A stretch of DNA of 16,336 nucleotides from contig WAQA01000188.1 in NCBI GenBank assembly GCA_015520475.1, forward strand, positions 1 to 16,336, in the 5' to 3' direction. Position numbers and translations under genes: made by a program. The notes beneath the pieces are model-generated. The model saw nothing but the letters and a program-made list of their open reading frames with translations. It was not told where the DNA came from and did no database searches. Within the stretch, counting starts at the first letter, position 1. Every line of letters begins with the position of its first letter. Of this stretch, positions 1 to 8,244 are shown piece by piece. The stretch is from Candidatus Bathyarchaeota archaeon. Lineage in GTDB: Archaea > Thermoproteota > Bathyarchaeia > Bathyarchaeales > WAQA01.

Positions 1-1491
1 ATGCCTGAGAAGATATCATATCCAGCTGTCATTGGAGCAATTATCCTCGGCCTTCTCATAGGAGCTGCAATAACCTATGCAGTGGTTCCTAAGGGGGTTC
101 CACAGGAAGAGTATAATGCTCTAAAGAGCGAGAATGATAAGCTAAAGAGCCAAGTTACAAGTCTCTCACAGCAGCTCCAGTCTCTCCAGAACAAGGTGAT
201 AAAGCTATCTGCATGGAGCGCTGGCTCTCCAGTAGACTACTATAGAGCCAAAAACTTAGAGAGAGCTGCGAAGATTCTTGAGACCCTCCTCAGAGTCTCA
301 GGTATAAACGTGACTATAAAGATAGACTCATATTATGAGCATGTATCCGACTGGGGTGCTTGGAAGAGCAAGTTTGTCGCTGCATATGAGGCCGGTGAGG
401 CTCCAGACATAATCTCTGGAATCAGCATGGTTGAAGCGGCTGAAGCCGGCTGGATTATACCGTTAGATCAATACGTAAGCAAATATGCTGATCTCCTCGC
501 TGACATACCGAGCCATCTATGGGATGCATGCAAATATAAAGGTAAGATATGGGCTGTTCCACAGGACGTTGCCAGCCAAGTATTCTATTTCAGAAAGGAT
601 GTTCTAAGGGAGCTCGGATGGAGCGAGGATCAGATAAATGCTCTTCCATCAAAGATAATGAGCGGCGAGGTTACATGGGATGACCTTGCATCCATCGCCA
701 AGGAGGCGATGGACAAGGGCCTTGTGAGGTGGGGCTTCTACCATAGGCCAAACTGGGGTACAAGCCTTGAGATACCCTACTACTTAGCTGGCGGCGACTT
801 CTATGACCTGAAGACAGGGAAGCTCGTCTTAGATAGAAGCGCGCTAAAGGCTATGTATTCACTCTTCTACAAGCTCGCGCAGGAGTATAAGGTTCTGCCT
901 ACTACGATGATAGGTACAAGCTGGAGAGAGATACATGTCGGTTTCGTGAATGGCAGGGTTCTCTTCTGGCTCGGTGGAAGCTGGCACTGGGGTGAATGGC
1001 AGAAGGTAGCGTACCATGAGAAGCTCGGAAAACTACCGGAGTCATATGAATGGAAGAACATAGGCTTCGCGCCATACCCAGCATTAACGAAGGGTGGGAA
1101 ACCACTGGTCACCGTAGGCCCCTGGAAGTACTACGTTACAAGCTCATCAAAGTATCCTGAGATAGCCTTCCTACTATGCTTCCTTGCTACGTCACCGCCA
1201 TATGACACTGATCACGCCATAACAAGCAGCCACTTACCAGTAAGGTACTCAACCGTAAGCTATCCACCATTCGTTGAGAAGGGAGGCTTCCTCTACAAGG
1301 TAAGCACATTCGCTTCAAAGTATGGAGTGAGCAAGCCTATACTACATCCGCAGTGGGGTACTCTCAGAGATATCCTGCTGGAGTATCTAGTGAAGGTTGA
1401 GAAGGGACAGGTAACACCTGACCAGGCCGTGCAGAGTATTATAAACGCTGCTAAATCAGAGCTTGGAGATCAAGTGATTATAAGAGAATAA
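1..1491 (+). CDS. ABC sugar transporter substrate-binding protein, N-terminally membrane-anchored
   Basis: This is an extracytoplasmic solute-binding protein of the bacterial family-1 type (oligosaccharide/sugar binding), about 496 residues. Residues about 9-30 form one hydrophobic segment behind a short charged N-terminus, with no lipobox cysteine, so an uncleaved anchor is likely. Residues about 37-70 (EEYNALKSENDKLKSQ and following) are a heptad-like coiled coil, probably a stalk holding the binding domain off the membrane. The rest is the two-lobed binding domain, rich in Trp and Tyr, as is common in sugar binders. The two permease genes follow directly, which supports the assignment. The ATG is the first base of the window, so upstream signals cannot be seen and a longer protein cannot be excluded, although the N-terminus looks natural. 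The substrate cannot be read from the sequence. Confidence 0.88.
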   Translation: MPEKISYPAVIGAIILGLLIGAAITYAVVPKGVPQEEYNALKSENDKLKSQVTSLSQQLQSLQNKVIKLSAWSAGSPVDYYRAKNLERAAKILETLLRVSGINVTIKIDSYYEHVSDWGAWKSKFVAAYEAGEAPDIISGISMVEAAEAGWIIPLDQYVSKYADLLADIPSHLWDACKYKGKIWAVPQDVASQVFYFRKDVLRELGWSEDQINALPSKIMSGEVTWDDLASIAKEAMDKGLVRWGFYHRPNWGTSLEIPYYLAGGDFYDLKTGKLVLDRSALKAMYSLFYKLAQEYKVLPTTMIGTSWREIHVGFVNGRVLFWLGGSWHWGEWQKVAYHEKLGKLPESYEWKNIGFAPYPALTKGGKPLVTVGPWKYYVTSSSKYPEIAFLLCFLATSPPYDTDHAITSSHLPVRYSTVSYPPFVEKGGFLYKVSTFASKYGVSKPILHPQWGTLRDILLEYLVKVEKGQVTPDQAVQSIINAAKSELGDQVIIRE

Positions 1492-1513
1492 AGAGCTGAA
1501 GCGCGGTATTAAG

Positions 1514-2509
1514 ATGCCGAGCCCCCTCCTCTCCCCCTCTTTTTTCGAGAAAATTATTAAAAGAGTTAAGGGGTTCAATTTTGCTGTTCCATTACGTATT
1601 ATACGGAGAATGCTCCCATACATATTTATCTTTCCATTCTTCGGTTATATAACGCTCACATGGATAGGGCCAGTTGCAATAACAATAATCCTCTCCTTCA
1701 CCAAAACTCAATGGACAATAACCAGGATGTATTTTTCTGGTCTTGATAATTACTTCAGAATCTTCTCACGTGACATATTCGTCTTCGGCGCCCTTAAAGT
1801 AACCGCTTTATATGTCTCCTCAGTTCTGGTGATAAACGCTTTCTTCAGCCTGTTACTTGCGATACTAGTAACATACTTCGTTAAGGATGAGAGGATTGCA
1901 TCAGCCATTAGGCTGGTGTGGCTTATACCCAGAATAACTCCAGCCGTAATCTATGCATTGCTGTGGCGTTGGTTTATAGATCCGCAGATAGGTCTTCTAA
2001 ATAAGATACTTGGCCTATTCAGTCTGCCGACGCCTAACGATTGGCTTCTAACAACACCGTACTCTAGGATATTAATGATAGTTGTTAATGGATATGTTGG
2101 AGCATCCTTCGGGATGATAATCTATTCCGCGGCTATAACCTCTATACCTCGAGACCTTTTCTATGCAGCGTCGATCGACGGGGCATCTGACCTCAAAGTT
2201 ATCAGGCATATAATTGTTCCGCTCTTAAAGTGGCCAATATTCTTTGTAACCGTCTGGCAGACTCTAAGTTTACTCTCATCTTATGAGCAGATCCTGGCTC
2301 TGTGGGCTGGTGGAGCTGGAGTTGCTAGGGCCGCTGGGGTGGAGGTGTGGGCGCTCTATGCATATTCAAAGGCTTTCTACTCTGCTGAGTACGGTTACGG
2401 TGCAGCCTTATCAGTCTTCCTTGTGATAATAGGATTGGTTTTCATCGTGATCTTCTTCAAAGTATTTGGGTTTGAGAGGATGATGCAGCCTTCAAAGGTG
2501 GAGGTATAG
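1514..2509 (+). CDS. ABC sugar transporter permease, MalF/UgpA type
   Basis: Inner-membrane permease of a carbohydrate ABC importer (BPD_transp_1 fold), 331 residues. Several hydrophobic helices are visible (about residues 35-60, 95-122, 135-155, 185-210, 243-262 and 290-318). The cytoplasmic EAA loop that contacts the ATPase is at about residues 213-241 (FYAASIDGASDLKVIRHIIVP, with the conserved A-A-x-x-D-G-A core). It begins 22 nt after the binding-protein stop and ends 4 nt before the next permease, so the three genes form one operon. The ribosome-binding site before ATG 1514 is weak. An in-frame ATG at 1610, behind CGGAGA, would remove the basic N-terminal 32 residues and is an alternative start. 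Confidence 0.9.
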   Translation: MPSPLLSPSFFEKIIKRVKGFNFAVPLRIIRRMLPYIFIFPFFGYITLTWIGPVAITIILSFTKTQWTITRMYFSGLDNYFRIFSRDIFVFGALKVTALYVSSVLVINAFFSLLLAILVTYFVKDERIASAIRLVWLIPRITPAVIYALLWRWFIDPQIGLLNKILGLFSLPTPNDWLLTTPYSRILMIVVNGYVGASFGMIIYSAAITSIPRDLFYAASIDGASDLKVIRHIIVPLLKWPIFFVTVWQTLSLLSSYEQILALWAGGAGVARAAGVEVWALYAYSKAFYSAEYGYGAALSVFLVIIGLVFIVIFFKVFGFERMMQPSKVEV

Positions 2510-2513
2510 ATGT

Positions 2514-3410
2514 ATGGATAAGAGCATAGACTACAAATCTAAGATCAGAAGGGCGCGTATATGTAGGTGGATAACGATTATCCTAGTCTACTCCATCCTC
2601 CTGATACCCTTAACTCCTATATTGTTGATGGTTACTTGGCTGGTGGCGCAAAGCATCAGTAAAGGCCCTACAATGGGGGTGATACCGAACGGCTTCACCC
2701 TTGAAAACTTCAAGTTTCTCTGGGCGCCCATCCAATTCGGATTGTCTCGTTATCCAAGCATATGGCCTCTAGTAATGAATTCTCTTATCCTCGCGTTCGG
2801 TACAACAGCCTTTGAGATACCAGTAGCAGCCCTCGCCGGCTATGTACTCTCAAGGATGGAATTCAAAGGTAGAATGGCGACCATGAAGTTGATAGTTGCT
2901 CTCCATGCATTTCCAGGGGTGATCCTCCTAATAGCGCTCTTCTACATCTTGAATAGGATGGGACTTTACGGTAAAGGCCTATTAACACTTGTAGGTGTAG
3001 CCTTGATAAAGGCCGGGTTAGGTGTGCCTATGGACACATGGATCCTGAAGGGTTTCTTTGATGGTATACCTTGGGACCTTGAATGGGCTGCTATGGTTGA
3101 CGGTTCATCGAGGTTCCAAGCGTGGAGGAAGGTGCTTCTGCCAATAGCGGCTCCTGGAATATCAGCTGTTGCATTATTCTCATTTATGGGTGGATGGGGA
3201 GAATTCCTAATAGCCTACACCTACATTAAAAGGAAGGAGTTCTATCCGATATCTGTATTCCTCTACAGCGTAATCGGAGAATTCGTTTATGTTGATTGGG
3301 GATTACTGGCTGCTGTTGCATTATTCTATATGATACCCGTCCTAGTATTCTATGCGTTAGCGCAGAAGACCCTGCTGAAGCTGCAGCTAGTCGGCGCTGT
3401 AAAAGGCTAA
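2514..3410 (+). CDS. ABC sugar transporter permease, MalG/UgpE type
   Basis: Second permease subunit, 298 residues, expected to pair with the upstream MalF-type subunit. It has a basic cytoplasmic N-terminus, a first membrane helix at about 19-45, an extracytoplasmic loop with the NxF-like segment FTLENFKFLW, and further helices. The EAA loop is at about residues 187-214 (LEWAAMVDGSSRFQAW then RKVLLPIAAPG). The start is fixed by GGAGGT at 2500-2505, eight bases before ATG 2514; an earlier ATG at 2510 is closed after three codons. No ATPase gene follows on this strand. The partner ATPase must lie upstream of the window or elsewhere, perhaps as a shared MsmX-like subunit (inference). Confidence 0.9.
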   Translation: MDKSIDYKSKIRRARICRWITIILVYSILLIPLTPILLMVTWLVAQSISKGPTMGVIPNGFTLENFKFLWAPIQFGLSRYPSIWPLVMNSLILAFGTTAFEIPVAALAGYVLSRMEFKGRMATMKLIVALHAFPGVILLIALFYILNRMGLYGKGLLTLVGVALIKAGLGVPMDTWILKGFFDGIPWDLEWAAMVDGSSRFQAWRKVLLPIAAPGISAVALFSFMGGWGEFLIAYTYIKRKEFYPISVFLYSVIGEFVYVDWGLLAAVALFYMIPVLVFYALAQKTLLKLQLVGAVKG

Positions 3411-3572
3411 CCAAATCTAAGTATCTAACTGTGCCAGTAGTGTTTTATAGAAGGTTACGCCCAGACGTGGCCTTCATCATTAAAGTTTAGAGGTTCCTCC
3501 AGAGTATAGGATAGGAATGTTTCCATCCGCAGTTATGAAGAAGTGAAATGTTGTTTGCAGCAATTACAACTT

Positions 3573-3971
3573 TTAATCCCACTCTTCAATCTGGATGGTC
3601 CACTGCACACTCTTCGAGTAAACTTTAAGATAATATCTTCCAGGGGGGAGGCTTGGATGCGAATCCAATTCTACCTTCTCCTCTCCACTTGGATACGTAA
3701 ACTTTACAGCCGACGTTAAGAAGACGGGAGTTTCATCATATCCTTCCCTATATACTTCGATCTTTAAACTCCAGAATGGACTCCAATTCTTGAAGTATAT
3801 GATCTTTATGTCCCAATACCTCTTTCTTATGGTGAATGTCCCGGTCACCGTTACGCCTTCAGATCCACTGAAGATAGCTACGATCGGAGCTTGAATTAGA
3901 ATGTAAAGTGTCAGTAGATACGTGGATACGGCTAGTGCAGCCATGATTAGAAATCTCAGGGTTCTGTCCAT
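3573..3971 (-). CDS. Small membrane-anchored extracytoplasmic beta-rich protein, unknown function
   Basis: I do not recognise a named family. The 132-residue product has one hydrophobic segment at about residues 6-34, which should act as a signal anchor. The remaining ~95 residues alternate in a beta-strand pattern. The end of the domain (LPPGRYYLKVYSKSVQWTI) resembles exported beta-sandwich domains where a PxGxYYLxV strand precedes a final strand. The start ATG is preceded on the minus strand by a GGGGG run (3976-3980), a usable ribosome-binding site. It lies between the convergent sugar permease and the GH4 gene, in the GH4 orientation but 171 bp downstream. It could be an envelope accessory of the sugar system or be unrelated. 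Confidence 0.6.
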   Translation of the reverse strand: MDRTLRFLIMAALAVSTYLLTLYILIQAPIVAIFSGSEGVTVTGTFTIRKRYWDIKIIYFKNWSPFWSLKIEVYREGYDETPVFLTSAVKFTYPSGEEKVELDSHPSLPPGRYYLKVYSKSVQWTIQIEEWD

Positions 3972-4049
3972 CCATCCCCCTATCTAACTTATATGGAGAA
4001 GCCTAAAAATGTATCTGGGATCCCCATTTATGTGTCTCTCTAATCTTTA

Positions 4050-4073
4050 AGACTGAAAAGTCTCTTCTAGAAG
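4050..4073. other. Two small adjacent inverted repeats in the spacer downstream of the GH4 gene
   Basis: AGACT-GAAA-AGTCT (4050-4063) is a 5-bp stem with a GNRA-type loop on the plus strand. It is followed at once by the palindrome CTTCTAGAAG (4064-4073). They lie in the 171-bp spacer between the GH4 stop and the start of the small membrane protein. They may be mRNA 3'-end structure or chance; no poly-T tract accompanies them. Confidence 0.25.
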
Positions 4074-4142
4074 GTATTGGGTAGGCTTTAACCTTCTTGT
4101 TCTCCGCTGCCATACTGAGGAATGATACATAAGACAAATGAA

Positions 4143-5471
4143 TTATTTTAGATGTATTGTTAATAGATCTCTTGCTTCAGCTAAGAACTTATTTAGTATC
4201 TTCTCTGCCTTTAATGGTGTAGGAGTTAATGGATCAATAATCATAGACTCCAGTATCAGGTTTCTATCTTCTTCCAATATGCCCTGCGCCATCAAATCAA
4301 ACCTTTTGAGGTGGAGGTTTAGGATTGCTATAATAGATTCTGATAGTCCCTCAATCTTCAACCCTTTAATTCCATCTCTATTAACTGTTGCTGGAACTTC
4401 AACTACGCCTCCTTTAGGTACACCTTCAATGTATGACTCGTTAGGTATGTTCACAGCAAGCAGACTTCTGCGCTTATTATTAATTATAGAGGATATTATG
4501 TCGGCTGCTTCTTCATGTGCAGGTTTAACTTTCACTTCTTCCTCTCCAGCAGCTGCCCTCTTCATTTTTATCCATCGTTCCTTCTCGTTATCAATAACTT
4601 TCTGGGAGAGTGTTTTCTTTTCATAGTCTATGTACCAGCTCACTTCCCTCAGTCTATTCCCTACCTCTTGATCCCTAAACCATGAGTACATGTAATGGAA
4701 GAACTCTGCTGTATGTCTGTCGCTGAGGGTTGGAGGATGCTTATATGTCATAAGGAGCTCTCTACCGGCCATGTATGGATGAGCCTTTATTATATTCCAT
4801 CTCTCCCCCTTTATGACGGCCTCTTTGAGGCGTTGAAGTATATCCTCTTCTCCATACTTCAGTGATGTAACCCATGTTAAATGGTTTATTCCACCAGCTG
4901 ACGGAGTTATCTTCTTAATCTCTAAATCTAAAAGTTTAGATGCTAATCTTCTAATGTCATGTATGCCATGGCATAAACCGACAACTTTCACCTTTGTTCC
5001 CTTAAGAATTGCTGTGCAGATGGCGGTCATTGGATTAGTAAAGTTTATTATTAAGGCGTCTGGGGAGACGTCCTCGAGGGTCCTAGCTACGTCAAGAACT
5101 GCTGGGATTTCGAAGAGTCCTTTAAGGGCGCTGCTAGGCCCAACCGTGTCGCCGACAACCTGGATTATCCCCTCTCTAAGGGGTATCTCTAGGAAGAGTT
5201 TTAAGGCGTTTATGCCTCCGGATCTGATTGTTACGATGACAAAGTCTGATCCTTCGAGGGCCTCGACCTTATCTGTTGTTGCTTTAACCTTAAGGTTTAC
5301 ACTGGTCCTCTCTACATGTCTCTTCACAAGTTTCTCCATAACCTCCAATCTTTCCTTGTTTATGTCGTAGAGGACGAGCTCGTTACCCCATAAGTCATCT
5401 AATCTGTAGAAGTCTCCGATCAATCCTAATGTAAAGTGGCTTCCAGCTCCAACTATCGTTATCTTCGCCAT
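4143..5471 (-). CDS. Glycoside hydrolase family 4 (NAD- and Mn-dependent alpha-glycosidase; CHGx subgroup)
   Basis: A cytoplasmic GH4 enzyme, 442 residues, a usual length. GH4 enzymes cleave glycosides by an NAD+-dependent oxidation/elimination mechanism with a divalent metal. Visible motifs: Rossmann loop GAGSHFT (residues 8-14), acidic strand end LVLYDINKER (32-41), NFTNPM (143-148), the metal-site segment GLCHGI (165-170, Cys167), GINHLTW (194-200, His197) and SDRHTAEFFHY further on. Subgroups differ in the residues after the metal cysteine. CHGx has been associated with alpha-glucuronidase/galacturonidase-type members, CHSV with alpha-galactosidases and CHEV with alpha-glucosidases, so a uronide substrate is possible. 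A GGGGAG ribosome-binding site and a TATA-like box precede the ATG. The neighbouring sugar importer could supply the substrate. Confidence 0.88.
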   Translation of the reverse strand: MAKITIVGAGSHFTLGLIGDFYRLDDLWGNELVLYDINKERLEVMEKLVKRHVERTSVNLKVKATTDKVEALEGSDFVIVTIRSGGINALKLFLEIPLREGIIQVVGDTVGPSSALKGLFEIPAVLDVARTLEDVSPDALIINFTNPMTAICTAILKGTKVKVVGLCHGIHDIRRLASKLLDLEIKKITPSAGGINHLTWVTSLKYGEEDILQRLKEAVIKGERWNIIKAHPYMAGRELLMTYKHPPTLSDRHTAEFFHYMYSWFRDQEVGNRLREVSWYIDYEKKTLSQKVIDNEKERWIKMKRAAAGEEEVKVKPAHEEAADIISSIINNKRRSLLAVNIPNESYIEGVPKGGVVEVPATVNRDGIKGLKIEGLSESIIAILNLHLKRFDLMAQGILEEDRNLILESMIIDPLTPTPLKAEKILNKFLAEARDLLTIHLK

Positions 5472-5511
5472 AACATTCTCCCCAACTTTTCAGTGCATAA
5501 AGTATTGAGGA

Positions 5512-5522
5512 GCAATATAAAT
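5512..5522 (-). promoter_or_regulatory. Candidate archaeal TATA box for the GH4 gene
   Basis: On the minus strand the sequence reads CATTTATATTG, centred about 45 bases before the GH4 ATG. Transcription would start roughly 20 bases before the ATG, leaving room for the GGGGAG ribosome-binding site at about 5478-5483. Position and composition fit an archaeal promoter, but this is inference from pattern only. Confidence 0.45.
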
Positions 5523-5539
5523 GTACGTGTCGGTTCTCT

Positions 5540-5551
5540 ATAGATTATATG
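5540..5551 (+). promoter_or_regulatory. Candidate TATA element for the tandem nucleotidyltransferase genes
   Basis: The plus-strand segment ATAGATTATATG lies 30-40 bases before the TTG start of NT-A, in the short divergent spacer shared with GH4. Which of the two TA-rich cores (near 5541 or 5547) would be used cannot be told. The nearer one would place the transcription start on top of the ribosome-binding site. Confidence 0.3.
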
Positions 5552-5580
5552 TCTAGTTTAGTTGTGGGAGGACCTAATAA

Positions 5581-6612
5581 TTGTCGATTATGCCCGGTTG
5601 GACTCCGAGAGATGGTGACATCCTAACTACGAGGGATGGCTTCATATTTTATGTTTTCGGATATGATCATCCGGCTGGAAGGGTTTTCTCATACCTCAAA
5701 TATATCCCTTCAGATTATCGGGATCTCTTCAAGATCCGCTATCTTGGGAGGAGCTGGAAGTTCGATGAGAAGAATCTTCTGAGGGCTGAGAAACTATACA
5801 CGGTTGATAACTATAGGATGATCATAAAGGTTCTCCGTGAAAACTTTCCAAGATACATATACTTCTCCCCGTTCCATGGAAAGGAGCTGATAAGTGTACC
5901 ATTAACTTCTATAAGTAAGGTTTACGAGCCTAGGCTCTGTCTTAAATCGCTTATAAGCGCCAAATGGAGAGATGATCTTCAAAATGACGCATTAGATCTC
6001 ATCTCTCTTTTATCATCAGAATCGAATGTGCAGCTTGAAGACTTCGGTCTTCATGGATCTATAGCCTTAAACATGCATACGTCTATGTCGGATATAGATG
6101 TAACCGTCTATGGCTCTAAAAACTTTCGAAGGGTTGAGGCGGCTATCCGTAAACTTGTTGATGAGGGTGAATTGAGCTATATCTTCAAGAATAGGATAGA
6201 TGAGAGGAGGAGGCATAGGGGACGATATAAAGATAGAAACTTCAATTATAATGCAGTCCGAAAATTTGAGGAGATTGATAACGAGTATGGAAGATTCATC
6301 TATAAACCGTTAGGTCATGTCATTCTCCAATGTAGAGTCGTCGATGATAGCGAGGCTATGTTTAGACCAGCCATCTATAGGATAGACTATCCTAAACAGT
6401 TAGGAGGATCCAAGATATTAGATGGGAAGGAGCCGATCAAGATAGTTTCGATGATAGGATGCTATAGAAATGTTGCTAGGAGAGGAGAGCAGATAATAGT
6501 TTCCGGAATACTTGAGGAGGCTGAGCACGTTGATACCGGACGGATCCATCATCAAGTGGTCGTTGGATCCGGCGTTAGAGGAGATGAATATATACATTTA
6601 TTGGATAATTAA
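5581..6612 (+). CDS. Nucleotidyltransferase-domain protein, paralogue NT-A
   Basis: First of four paralogues of an archaeal predicted nucleotidyltransferase family (probably COG2413), 343 residues. Residues about 10-42 carry the family N-terminal motif (RDGDILTTRDGFIFYVFG, HP at 30-31, SYLKYIP). The nucleotidyltransferase core has GLHGS (156-160) and SDIDVTVYG (170-178), with Asp171 and Asp173 as likely metal ligands. A conserved EEIDNEYG (230-237) closes the core. The beta-rich C-terminal domain (245-335) is not assigned to a fold. The start is TTG 5581 because GGGAGGA (5566-5572) is well placed for it; ATG 5590 would be 17 bases away. It forms a tandem pair with NT-B, whose ATG is 18 nt after this stop. 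Substrate and reaction are unknown. Confidence 0.75.
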   Translation: MSIMPGWTPRDGDILTTRDGFIFYVFGYDHPAGRVFSYLKYIPSDYRDLFKIRYLGRSWKFDEKNLLRAEKLYTVDNYRMIIKVLRENFPRYIYFSPFHGKELISVPLTSISKVYEPRLCLKSLISAKWRDDLQNDALDLISLLSSESNVQLEDFGLHGSIALNMHTSMSDIDVTVYGSKNFRRVEAAIRKLVDEGELSYIFKNRIDERRRHRGRYKDRNFNYNAVRKFEEIDNEYGRFIYKPLGHVILQCRVVDDSEAMFRPAIYRIDYPKQLGGSKILDGKEPIKIVSMIGCYRNVARRGEQIIVSGILEEAEHVDTGRIHHQVVVGSGVRGDEYIHLLDN

Positions 6613-6630
6613 CGTTTAAAGGCGTTGAGT

Positions 6631-7689
6631 ATGCTCAGAGATAGAGATGCTATCCTAACAAGTGAAAATATAATATTTAGGGTCTACGGCTACTTCCATC
6701 CTCCAGAAGGATACGTATGCGATGTTGAGTATGCCCCCTCTAAAATTTACAAGTCCAATGATCCGAGGGCGATCCGCCGCGTAAACTCAGAAGTCTACTA
6801 TAAATTTTATGCTGATGAAGGATTAAGATTCATTCTAGAGAACTATCCTAAATACACAATTCAGTATAGGCCGTTAGGGAGGCGGCTTGTAGGTGTTCCT
6901 GAAGACCAGATACGATCCATTCGTAGACCAAATGATAAACTGCAAGAGCTCCTTTTGTCTCCTCCCACAGATGAACTGTTGGTTGCGCTTCATGAACTGA
7001 TTGATATGGTTCTCAGTAGGTCAAATCTATCGAGTGAATGTCTCGGAGTCTTCGGCTCCATCCTACACGGATTCTATCATCCGAAACTTTCAGATATAGA
7101 CTTAACAGTTTATGGTAGGAGAAGAATGGAGGATCTCAGAAAGATTTTAAAGGAGTTTTATATGGAGAGAGACTCCCCATTGCGTAACGAGTTTGAAGAT
7201 GAGAGTTCTATAATTGGCAAGCGTTGGCGCTTCTTAAACTATGGGTTGAAAGAGTATCTGTGGCATCAACGTCGTAAATTAATATATGCAGTTTTCAAGG
7301 GCGGAGCTGATGAGAGAGCCATAAAGGTTGAATTTGAACCTGTAAGAGAATGGGATGAAATATATAATGAATATGATCCTAGAATGAGAATTGTTAATTG
7401 TGGATGGATCCGGGCTGTAGCGAGAATAACAGATTCTACGGATTCTCCATTTATCCCATCAATCTATATGATTGAACCGTTAAAGATAATTGATGGACCT
7501 AAAGTTGACGATATCAAACGTATAATCTCATATGTTGAAGAGTTCAGGATGCAGGCTTTTGATGACGAAATAGTCTACGTTGAGGGAAACCTCGAGTATG
7601 TTGAGGCTAAGAAGAGCTTTTATCAGATTACGCTTACCTACAGACCTAGATATTACCATCAAGTCTTGAAGGTGCTACGTAGTCAGTAA
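6631..7689 (+). CDS. Nucleotidyltransferase-domain protein, paralogue NT-B
   Basis: Second paralogue, 352 residues from ATG 6631; a TTG at 6625 would add two residues. ATG is preferred because AAAGG (6618-6622) is spaced 8 bases from it. The core motifs are GVFGS (139-143) and SDIDLTVYG (154-162), with Asp155 and Asp157. There is one more residue between GS and the first Asp than in the other copies. The DEIYNEY motif and C-terminal domain (IPSIYMIE, VDDIKRIISYVEEF, VEGNLEYVE, YYHQVL) match the family. This is the most divergent copy at its N-terminus, where the usual SYLKYIP is DVEYAPS. It probably shares a transcript with NT-A and ends only 7 bp from the convergent regulator gene. Confidence 0.73.
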   Translation: MLRDRDAILTSENIIFRVYGYFHPPEGYVCDVEYAPSKIYKSNDPRAIRRVNSEVYYKFYADEGLRFILENYPKYTIQYRPLGRRLVGVPEDQIRSIRRPNDKLQELLLSPPTDELLVALHELIDMVLSRSNLSSECLGVFGSILHGFYHPKLSDIDLTVYGRRRMEDLRKILKEFYMERDSPLRNEFEDESSIIGKRWRFLNYGLKEYLWHQRRKLIYAVFKGGADERAIKVEFEPVREWDEIYNEYDPRMRIVNCGWIRAVARITDSTDSPFIPSIYMIEPLKIIDGPKVDDIKRIISYVEEFRMQAFDDEIVYVEGNLEYVEAKKSFYQITLTYRPRYYHQVLKVLRSQ

Positions 7690-7696
7690 TATCCAA

Positions 7697-8206
7697 TTAT
7701 ACTTCAGATTGATCCTTCTTCAGTCCCATCTCATCCATGAAGATGTCATGTAAAATCTTCTTTTCAAGGTTCAGCTTCTCCGATAACTCAATGATCCATC
7801 TTACATATGATCTGAAGGCGTTGCAGACTATCTCCACCTTCTCTTCTCTAGAAAGTTTCTCTTCTTCAGCTATTAGCAGGGCGAACCATTTCCCTAGATC
7901 CGACAGAAGATAAAACTTTATCCATATTGTTCTTCCGTCCTTCTCTGTCTTCTCTAGATCCTCAATTAAGATTCCCAGCTCAGTAAGTTCCTTCAGATGC
8001 TCAATTATCGTTTTATTTGAGTATCCAAGATTCTTTATGAGGTCCCTTTGATAAATCTTCTTTGAGATGCCCTGATTAATGGAGAATTTAAGGATGTCTA
8101 CTGGAACCTTAGATCGGAAGATTGCCCTTAGAACCTTCTGCTTCTTCTCTTTGGGTAGGAAAATTATGTAGGGATAGGACCTCAACTCCATAATATCTGC
8201 CGCCAT
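7697..8206 (-). CDS. Winged-helix (ArsR/MarR-like) transcriptional regulator
   Basis: A 169-residue, probably DNA-binding protein. Residues about 35-110 fit a winged helix-turn-helix: YQRDLIKNLGYSNKTIIEHL (52-71) covers the turn and recognition helix, LKELTELGILIED the end of the recognition helix and first strand, and GRTIWIKFYLLSDLGKWFA the wing and following helix. The rest (112-160) is charged helix that could dimerise. ATG 8206 is chosen; a TTG at 8212 adds two residues and ATG 8191 removes five. No ribosome-binding site is visible, but a TTTTATCTTA stretch roughly 27 bases upstream would fit a leaderless transcript. It is divergent from the CitG-like gene and lies between the two nucleotidyltransferase groups, so it may control either; this is inference. 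Confidence 0.68.
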   Translation of the reverse strand: MAADIMELRSYPYIIFLPKEKKQKVLRAIFRSKVPVDILKFSINQGISKKIYQRDLIKNLGYSNKTIIEHLKELTELGILIEDLEKTEKDGRTIWIKFYLLSDLGKWFALLIAEEEKLSREEKVEIVCNAFRSYVRWIIELSEKLNLEKKILHDIFMDEMGLKKDQSEV

Positions 8207-8244
8207 AAACAAGTTATTATCTAAATAAGATAAAACGCTTTTCT

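Noticed and set aside
867..1112. Minus-strand open frames in the binding-protein gene
   Set aside because: Shadow frames of the substrate-binding protein; low-complexity translation.
4138..4626. Plus-strand 162-codon open frame
   Set aside because: It is fully antisense to the GH4 gene, whose conserved motifs leave no doubt about the coding strand; the translation is Ser/Ile-rich without domain features.
4954..5370. Plus-strand 138-codon open frame
   Set aside because: Antisense to the N-terminal half of GH4; no ribosome-binding site and no recognisable motif.
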